Of a stretch of DNA of 45,756 nt, positions 40,392 through 45,756 are shown piece after piece (positions within the stretch are counted from its first letter, which is position 1; each line of letters begins with the position of its first letter). The position numbers and the translations under genes were made by a program. The stretch is from an uncultured Oscillospiraceae bacterium (GTDB lineage: Bacteria; Bacillota; Clostridia; Oscillospirales; Ruminococcaceae): the NCBI GenBank assembly GCA_900539695.1, contig UQDG01000017.1:1-45756 (forward strand). Reading direction: 5' to 3'. The notes beneath the pieces were generated by a model that searched no databases, was not told where the DNA came from, and was given only the letters and a program-made list of their open reading frames with translations.

Positions 40392-41351
40392 ATGCAATAC
40401 AACCAAAAGGCCGTTGACGTAGCAGCGGAAGTTTCCAAAGCCGTGTTTGGCAAGCCGCAGACCATCCGCACCATCTGGATGGCCATGCTGGCGGGCGGCC
40501 ATGTGCTGATCGAGGACATCCCCGGTGTGGGCAAAACGACGCTGGCGCTGGCCTTTGCCCGCGCGCTGGAGCTGAACGAGAGCCGCGTGCAGTTTACCCC
40601 GGACGTGCTGCCCTCGGACATTGTGGGCTTTACCGTGTTCCAGAAGGAGACCGGGCGGCTGGTATACCACCCCGGCAGCGTAATGTGCAACCTGTTTTTG
40701 GGTGATGAGATCAATCGTACCTCGAGCCGTACCCAGTCGGCGCTGTTGGAGGTCATGGAGGAGGGCACCGTCACCGTGGACGGCGTGACCCACCCCGTGC
40801 CCGCGCCCTTTACCGTTATCGCCACCGAAAACCCCGTGGGTGCCGCCGGTACCCAGATGCTGCCGCAGTCCCAGCTGGACCGTTTTACCGTGTGCGTGGT
40901 CATGGGCTACCCGGACACCGAGGCCGAGATGCAGATGCTGGCGGGCCGCGGCCAGCGCACCCTGCTGGAGCAGGTGCACCCCGTAGCCAACCAGACCGAC
41001 CTGCTGGCTATGCAAAAAGAGGTGGCCGGGGTGTTTATCCATGAGCTGATGTATCGCTATATCGTCGATCTTGCCCAGGCCAGCCGTAAGGACCCGCGCC
41101 TGGCGCTGGGGCTCAGCCCCCGTGCTTCGCTGGCGCTGGCCGGCATGGCGCGGGCAGCGGCCTACCTGGCCGGGCGGGATTTTGTGGCCCCGCAGGATGT
41201 GACCGCCGTGTTTGCCGATGTGGCCCGCCACCGTCTGGTGCTGGCTGACCAGGCCAAGGCGGGCGGCGAGACGGTGGATGTGGTCATCGACGATCTGCTG
41301 CGCACCGTGCCGCGTCCCCGCCCGGAAAAGGCCGACCGCCATGGCAGGTAA
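40392..41351 (+). CDS. MoxR-family AAA+ ATPase
   Basis: A 319-residue chaperone-like ATPase. Walker A is IPGVGKTT (43-50), Walker B LFLGDEINR (Asp105, Glu106), with sensor motif ATENP and the MoxR-typical GTQMLPQSQLDRF. The start at 40392 lies 2 nt after the sortase stop, with GGAGG upstream. It overlaps the next gene by 11 nt. MoxR ATPases usually act with a DUF58 or von Willebrand-type partner in assembling or activating protein complexes. Here it is embedded in a pilus operon, so it may act on the envelope machinery. Confidence 0.92.
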   Translation: MQYNQKAVDVAAEVSKAVFGKPQTIRTIWMAMLAGGHVLIEDIPGVGKTTLALAFARALELNESRVQFTPDVLPSDIVGFTVFQKETGRLVYHPGSVMCNLFLGDEINRTSSRTQSALLEVMEEGTVTVDGVTHPVPAPFTVIATENPVGAAGTQMLPQSQLDRFTVCVVMGYPDTEAEMQMLAGRGQRTLLEQVHPVANQTDLLAMQKEVAGVFIHELMYRYIVDLAQASRKDPRLALGLSPRASLALAGMARAAAYLAGRDFVAPQDVTAVFADVARHRLVLADQAKAGGETVDVVIDDLLRTVPRPRPEKADRHGR

Positions 41352-44300
41352 ACTGTGCTGGGCGCTGGGCCTGGTGCTGCTGTTTGCCGCTGCGGTGCTG
41401 ACGCAGGCGCCGTTGGCTGTGGGGCTGCTGGGATTTTTCCTGCTGCTGACCCTGCTGCTGGTGCTGGAGGTGCGGTACTTGCGCGGCAAGGTGGAGGCCG
41501 AACTGATCGTGCCCGACCAGCCTGCCGTGCAGGGCCGGCCCTTTGTGCTGACCGTGCGGCTGACCAACCACAGTCCGCTGCCCATCCCCCAATTGCTGAC
41601 ACTGGTGCAGGCCACCGATGAATGGGGCGGCAATACCATAACTTTACGCTGCAGCGGCATGTTGGGCAGCAAGGCCCGCGCTGAGCAGCGGTTGACGCTG
41701 CAGGCCAACAAAAGCGGCGTGTGGCAATTACGGCTGCAAAGCGTGACGCTGTGGGACCATCTGGGGCTGTTCAAAGCCCAATGCGGCCTGCCGCAGACCG
41801 CACAAAGCCTGTGCGTGCTGCCCCAAAGTGCCCGCCTGGGCAGCGACACCCAGCCCGACCCTGACGCCGATGGCATGCAGGAGAGCGACCGCAGTGTGCT
41901 GGGCGGCAACTACGATGTGCGAGAGTACCGCGAAGGGGACTCGCTGAAACAAGTCCACTGGAAGTTGAGTGCCAAGCTGAACCGGCTGTTGATCCGTGAA
42001 CCGCTGGCCGCCGGTACGATGGCGGGGCAGGGGAGCGGTGACGGCCCCGGCGAGGGTGAGGGTGAGGGTGACATGTGGGGGGATTTCCCCGCCGAAGCCG
42101 CCCTGCACCGGGAAGCACCGCCCACCAAGAAAAAAGCAGTGGCGCTTTCCAAACGCGGCGGCACCGATGCCGACAGCGGCCTGGTGTTTCTGGACCGTGT
42201 GCTCATCAGCCCCGCCGTACCCGCGCGGGATACCCTGTGGCTGGTGGTGGATCTCTGCCTGCTGCTGGCGCTGGCCTTTGGGCTGGTGTCCGCCGCCGTG
42301 ACGGCCTTTGCCGTGCACCCGCCCGTTTGGGTGTGGCTGGCGCTGGCCACGTGGTGTGCCGGGTGGTGCCTGTTTGGACGGCTGCCCCGGCGTGTGCAGC
42401 GGCTGGGCCTGCTGGCTGGCAGCCTTGTCTATTTGGTGGGGCTGTTTTTGTGCCAGCGCAGCTTTTTGGCCGGGGCACGCCAGTTTGGCGCTGCCGTGGC
42501 CGCAAGCTTAAATGAACGTTTTAACGCAAATCTGGCCGCCACAGCGGGCGGCACCCCGGCCCAGCTGGGGTTGTTTCTGGCGCTGGCCGCCCTGCCTTTG
42601 GCGGGCCTGCTGGCGCTGGCCGCGCTGCGCCGGGCCGACATTTTGCTGTTGAATCTGCTGCTGCTGCCGGCGGCGGTGTTCCTGCTGCTGGCGGGCAGCA
42701 ACGTCTCCACGCCCTGCTGGCTGCTGCTGGCCGTGGGCTGGCTGGGGGCGCTGGCAGGCTCCCGCGCCGTGCGCCGCCGTGCCCTGTGGGGGGCGGCGGA
42801 GTCAGAAACCTGCCGCCGCAATCAGGCACAGCACAGGGCCATCCAAAAAGGCTCGGCGGCGGCCACTGTGCTGGTATGCGCTGTGCTGTTGGTGCCCGCC
42901 TTTGTGCTGCGGCCTGTGGTAGGTTTGCCCTTGCAGGCATTGCAGCCCGCGGCCCAGGTGGTAGAATCGGCGGCCATAAGCGCCGCTGTGACCTGGCTGC
43001 CCCGCGTCAGCGGCGGGCGGCTGAACCTGCATGTAGAAGCTGCCGCCGGCGGTGTGGCCGATGGTGCCTTAGCCCAGGGCGGCGGCTTGCAGCTGCGCGG
43101 GGTCGAGGACCTGGCCCTGACCGCCAGTGACCAGCCTGAGGAAACCGTCTACCTGCGGGGGTTTATCGGTGGCAGCTACGACGGCACCGCCTGGCAGACC
43201 CCCGATGCAAACGCCTTTGACAGCGCCGCCATGAACTGGAAGACCGAGGATGACGCCCGCCTGACTATTGCCAGCCTGCCGTTTTTGCGTGCCGCCTACG
43301 ATGGCGCCGCCGAGCCGCAATCCCTTACGGTGGAGCGGCTGAACGCGGGGGACGCCTACACCTACGCCCCCTACAACGCCTACTGGAATGACTACTACAC
43401 CCTAAACGGCGACGGCGCGGCGGACGGCCAGACCGAACAGGACGATGTGTTTTTGTATTATCCGCGCAGCATCGCCAAAGAACTGTTGGCCGCCCGCGCC
43501 GAGGGTGACCCCAGCGTGCTGGACCGCATGGAGAGCTCCTACGCGGCCTACGCCAACAGCCACTACACCGCCGTGCCCGATGGCTACGACGACTTGCAGG
43601 CCCAGTGCAAAACGGCCGCCAAAGAGCAAAAGCTGACCGACCCGGACGACATCACAGCCTACATCCGCACCTGGCTGAACACCAACTGCTGGTATGACAC
43701 CAACGCCTCCCAGGCACCGGACGGCACCGACCCGATCCACTACTTTTTGTACGAGTCCAAGTCCGGCTACAGCGTGCAGTTTGCCTCGGCGGCCACGCTG
43801 ATGTTCCGCATGTTCGGCCTGCCCGCCCGCTATGTGGTAGGGTATGCTGCGCCGCAAAGCTTGTTCACCCAGCAGGCGGACGGCAGCTGGCACGCCGTTT
43901 TGCAGGACGATAATGCCCATGCCTGGGCCGAGGTCTACATCGACGGCCAGGGTTGGACCCCCATGGAGATGACCCCCGGTGTGCTGGTAACAGCTGAAAA
44001 GGCCGACTACAAGAGCAGCCTGCCGGAGACCACCCCTGCAGAGAGTGGGGCCGCAGCCAACACCGACAGCGCCGATACCCGGCAGGACTTGCAGCTTTCC
44101 ACCGCCCCGCGCCGTGCCCTGTGGCTGCTGGCCGTGCCGGTGGTGATGCTGGCTGCAGCTACAGCTGCTTTTATCCTGCACTGCCGCCGTGTGCTGGGGC
44201 TGGATACCCGCCGCCCCTGTGCAGAGCGGGTGCTGGCGATCTTTGCTGCAATCTATGCGCAACTGGTGCGCCGCGGCCTGCCTGCAGGTACATCCTCGGA

Positions 44301-44478
44301 CGAGCGGGCGTTCCCCCAGTTTTTGCTGAAAGAGGTACATGAGCTTTCGGGCGGGGAAATCGAGGCGATGGTATCGCTTGCGCAGCGTGCTGCCTTTTCC
44401 GCCGATACCCTGACCGAAGAAGACGTAGCCGCTATGCGCGGCTGGTACAACCGCATCAAAAACAACAAAAAGACATAA
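41341..44478 (+). CDS. DUF58 / transglutaminase-like membrane fusion protein, altered active site
   Basis: A 1,045-residue fusion. Two N-terminal membrane segments (about 5-42) lead to a DUF58 domain with the motif REYREGDSLKQVHWKLSAK (194-212). A Gly/Glu-rich linker and about seven membrane segments (about 290-540) follow, then an outer transglutaminase-like domain (about 560-890), a membrane segment (about 925-950) and a cytoplasmic tail. In the transglutaminase core (SGYSVQFASAATLMFRMFG) the expected nucleophilic Cys is Ser811; His860 is kept (NAHAWAEVYI) and the usual Asp is Glu876 (WTPMEMTPG). So normal Cys-protease-like catalysis is unlikely. It overlaps moxR and ends the pilus operon. 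DUF58-transglutaminase fusions of TgpA kind are known, but this active site looks unusual. Confidence 0.87.
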   Translation: MAGKLCWALGLVLLFAAAVLTQAPLAVGLLGFFLLLTLLLVLEVRYLRGKVEAELIVPDQPAVQGRPFVLTVRLTNHSPLPIPQLLTLVQATDEWGGNTITLRCSGMLGSKARAEQRLTLQANKSGVWQLRLQSVTLWDHLGLFKAQCGLPQTAQSLCVLPQSARLGSDTQPDPDADGMQESDRSVLGGNYDVREYREGDSLKQVHWKLSAKLNRLLIREPLAAGTMAGQGSGDGPGEGEGEGDMWGDFPAEAALHREAPPTKKKAVALSKRGGTDADSGLVFLDRVLISPAVPARDTLWLVVDLCLLLALAFGLVSAAVTAFAVHPPVWVWLALATWCAGWCLFGRLPRRVQRLGLLAGSLVYLVGLFLCQRSFLAGARQFGAAVAASLNERFNANLAATAGGTPAQLGLFLALAALPLAGLLALAALRRADILLLNLLLLPAAVFLLLAGSNVSTPCWLLLAVGWLGALAGSRAVRRRALWGAAESETCRRNQAQHRAIQKGSAAATVLVCAVLLVPAFVLRPVVGLPLQALQPAAQVVESAAISAAVTWLPRVSGGRLNLHVEAAAGGVADGALAQGGGLQLRGVEDLALTASDQPEETVYLRGFIGGSYDGTAWQTPDANAFDSAAMNWKTEDDARLTIASLPFLRAAYDGAAEPQSLTVERLNAGDAYTYAPYNAYWNDYYTLNGDGAADGQTEQDDVFLYYPRSIAKELLAARAEGDPSVLDRMESSYAAYANSHYTAVPDGYDDLQAQCKTAAKEQKLTDPDDITAYIRTWLNTNCWYDTNASQAPDGTDPIHYFLYESKSGYSVQFASAATLMFRMFGLPARYVVGYAAPQSLFTQQADGSWHAVLQDDNAHAWAEVYIDGQGWTPMEMTPGVLVTAEKADYKSSLPETTPAESGAAANTDSADTRQDLQLSTAPRRALWLLAVPVVMLAAATAAFILHCRRVLGLDTRRPCAERVLAIFAAIYAQLVRRGLPAGTSSDERAFPQFLLKEVHELSGGEIEAMVSLAQRAAFSADTLTEEDVAAMRGWYNRIKNNKKT

Positions 44479-44495
44479 TTCCACATAAAAATTGC

Positions 44496-44517
44496 GAAAA
44501 AATTGCGAAATTTTTTC
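44496..44517 (+). terminator. AT-rich hairpin after the pilus operon
   Basis: GAAAAAATT (44496-44504) / AATTTTTTC (44509-44517), loop GCGA, 18 nt after the stop. The stem is AT-rich, so termination may be weak, but the T run lies in the right arm as in many clostridial terminators. Confidence 0.5.
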
Positions 44518-44536
44518 CCAAAACACCCCAAAACCA

Positions 44537-44566
44537 TTGAAACCTACGCACTGCGTATGTTATACT
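44537..44566 (+). promoter_or_regulatory. Promoter with embedded operator of the second lacI-type gene
   Basis: TTGAAA (44537-44542), 18-nt spacer, TATACT (44561-44566). The spacer contains the perfect 13-bp palindrome TACGCACTGCGTA (44545-44557). A repressor bound between -35 and -10 would block transcription, so autoregulation is likely. Confidence 0.7.
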
Positions 44567-44602
44567 AACCTAAACACCATTGAACAAGGAGTCGATTCTG
44601 AG

Positions 44603-45622
44603 ATGCCGCGTCGCAAAAAATCGGATGAAGGCATTATGGATATCACCCGCATGGCAGAGGATCTAGGCGTATCAAAAACGACGGTATCCCGTGCTTTGTC
44701 CGGCAATGGCCGTGTAAGCGAAGCAACCCGCCAGCGTGTGGTGGACTATGCCCGTGAGAAAAATTATGTCCCGAACATGATGGCGAAAAGCCTCGTCACC
44801 AAAAAGTCGTATAATGTTGCGCTGGTGTTTTCGCGCCAGTTTTCTAACTTCGAGGGTCAATTCCTGCGCAAAACTATCACCGCCGTCTGCGATGTGATGG
44901 CCCGCAACGATTACGATGTGCTGCTGGCCATGGTGGGTGAGCAGGAGTCCCAGCCCATGCAGCGCCTGCTGGTCAACCACAAGATCGATGGCGTCATCCT
45001 GGCCCGCTCGCTGGAGCGTGACCCCCTGATCCCGTTGCTGCAGCAAAGCAAACTGCCCTTTATCGCCATCGGCCGCCCGGCCGACCCCACGGTGCTTTAC
45101 GTCGACCACGACCAGGTGGGCGGCTGCCGTGAGATGACCAACCTGCTGCTGATGAAAGGTCTGCACCGCATCGCCCTGTTGGGCGGTTCCATGCTGTACA
45201 CCGTCAATCAGACCCGTCTCGAGGGCTTCCGCCAGGCGCACGAGCACAGCCGTTGTAAGATCGATGAAACCCTGCTTTTTTTGGAGTTGGAGACCGACGA
45301 TCTGCGCATCGACGCCATCCAACAGGCTGTGGCACGCAAGGCGGACTGCCTGCTGTGCATGGACGACCACGTGGCCATGCTGGCACTGAACACCGTGCGC
45401 CAGATGGGCCTGAAAGTGCCCAATGACATCCGTATTGCTTCGCTGTATGACGGCGAGGCTCTGCTGGATTGCACGCCGCAGATCACGGCGGTGTCTTTCG
45501 ACCCCGAACTGCTGGGCAAACGCGCCGCACAGCAATTGTTGGCCGTTACCCGCCGCCAGCCCGTCGAGACCGGCGCCCTGCTTGGCTACCAGGTGGGCCT
45601 GCGCACCTCGACACAGACCTGA
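44603..45622 (+). CDS. LacI-family transcriptional regulator (second)
   Basis: A 339-residue regulator. The helix-turn-helix begins at about residue 11 (DITRMAEDLGVSKTTVSRAL), with hinge region NMMAKSLVTKKSYNV, followed by the sugar-sensing domain (VALVFSRQF, DGVILARSLERDP, CMDDHVAMLAL). The start at 44603 has AAGGAG about 11 nt upstream, slightly long; the preceding in-frame codons lie within the promoter. It has its own promoter and terminator. Its targets are not evident: the 13-bp palindrome was not found elsewhere in the window. It is probably unrelated to the pilus genes. Confidence 0.88.
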   Translation: MPRRKKSDEGIMDITRMAEDLGVSKTTVSRALSGNGRVSEATRQRVVDYAREKNYVPNMMAKSLVTKKSYNVALVFSRQFSNFEGQFLRKTITAVCDVMARNDYDVLLAMVGEQESQPMQRLLVNHKIDGVILARSLERDPLIPLLQQSKLPFIAIGRPADPTVLYVDHDQVGGCREMTNLLLMKGLHRIALLGGSMLYTVNQTRLEGFRQAHEHSRCKIDETLLFLELETDDLRIDAIQQAVARKADCLLCMDDHVAMLALNTVRQMGLKVPNDIRIASLYDGEALLDCTPQITAVSFDPELLGKRAAQQLLAVTRRQPVETGALLGYQVGLRTSTQT

Positions 45623-45651
45623 TTTTGCCCCATTATTCAATAATAAACAAA

Positions 45652-45693
45652 GCCGCCCGGCCTGAAATTCTCTTCAGGCCGGGCGGCATTTTC
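45652..45693 (+). terminator. Rho-independent terminator of the second lacI-type gene
   Basis: Perfect 15-bp stem GCCGCCCGGCCTGAA (45652-45666) / TTCAGGCCGGGCGGC (45673-45687), 6-nt loop, then ATTTTC. Confidence 0.9.
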
Positions 45694-45706
45694 TATGGAT
45701 GCCTAA

Positions 45707-45756
45707 GGCAACACCGCACAATTCCCGCCTTACGGCTTAAGCACCGCTTCGGCGGC
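45707..45756. repeat. Left end of the dispersed MITE-like element, cut by the window edge
   Basis: GGCAACACCGCACAATTC (45707-45724) followed by CCCGCC, GGCTTAAGCACCGC and CGGCGGC matches the left part of the complete copy at 22169 onward. The rest of this copy lies beyond the window. Confidence 0.78.

Noticed and set aside
41212..41340. Longer start for the DUF58-transglutaminase-like protein
   Set aside because: It overlaps moxR by over 100 nt and adds an Arg/Trp-rich peptide; ATG 41341 begins directly with a membrane segment as expected.

Overview
The window looks like chromosomal DNA of a high-GC gut clostridium, most likely from the Faecalibacterium/Subdoligranulum/Gemmiger branch of the Ruminococcaceae/Oscillospiraceae. 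That is an inference from the gene families (GPH symporter, GH2/GH3 glycosidases, ABC sugar importers without their own ATPase, LPxTG pili with class C-type sortases), the strong AGGAGG-like ribosome sites, the high GC of most coding DNA and the dispersed fold-back repeats. No rRNA, tRNA, CRISPR array, transposase or phage gene was seen. Both ends of the window fall inside copies of the same inverted-repeat element, and a complete copy lies at 22169-22338, so this may be a whole contig broken at repeats.

Layout. (1) 1-6920: a glycoside-use operon: GH2 glycosidase, a GH3 enzyme with reversed domain order and a membrane anchor at each end, and a GPH-type sugar symporter. (2) 6942-9781: a small internally deleted trpA relic, then a convergent YfhO-type membrane protein gene. 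(3) 10044-14293: LacI regulator, PTS EIIBC permease and an unassigned beta-propeller glycosidase-like protein, with a consensus promoter and LacI-type operators between regulator and PTS gene. (4) 14317-16250: a DUF1846 gene followed by two non-coding repeat structures: a 124-bp fold-back element and an array of 9-nt repeats that inverts at its centre. (5) 16355-30026: an amino-sugar / peptidoglycan-recycling region: ABC importer (binding lipoprotein and two permeases), GNAT, MATE, MurQ, a DUF1343/NamZ-like enzyme, NagZ and an esterase on the plus strand; an RpiR regulator and AnmK on the minus strand; and a BadF-type amino-sugar kinase on the plus strand. (6) 30027-44517: a sortase-assembled pilus locus: a 1,899-residue LPHTG adhesin, an LPRTG backbone pilin, two sortases, a MoxR ATPase and a DUF58-transglutaminase-like membrane protein whose expected catalytic Cys reads as Ser. 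(7) 44537-45693: a second LacI regulator with a perfect palindrome inside its own promoter.

How the parts work together. In region 5 the likely flow is import of GlcNAc/MurNAc saccharides by the ABC system, cytoplasmic trimming by NagZ and the NamZ-like enzyme, phosphorylation by the BadF kinase (MurNAc or GlcNAc) or AnmK (anhydro-MurNAc), and MurQ conversion of MurNAc-6-P to GlcNAc-6-P. A matching 16-nt motif (TAAAAT-N3-GTTTCAA) lies at the ABC promoter and at the anmK promoter and is a candidate operator for the RpiR protein. In region 6 the pilin, sortase, MoxR and DUF58/transglutaminase-like genes are adjacent or overlapping, suggesting that the last two act in pilus assembly or envelope quality control; this is inference. 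The central part of the adhesin gene and most of the pilin gene are visibly AT-richer than their surroundings, suggesting exchange of surface-protein cassettes.
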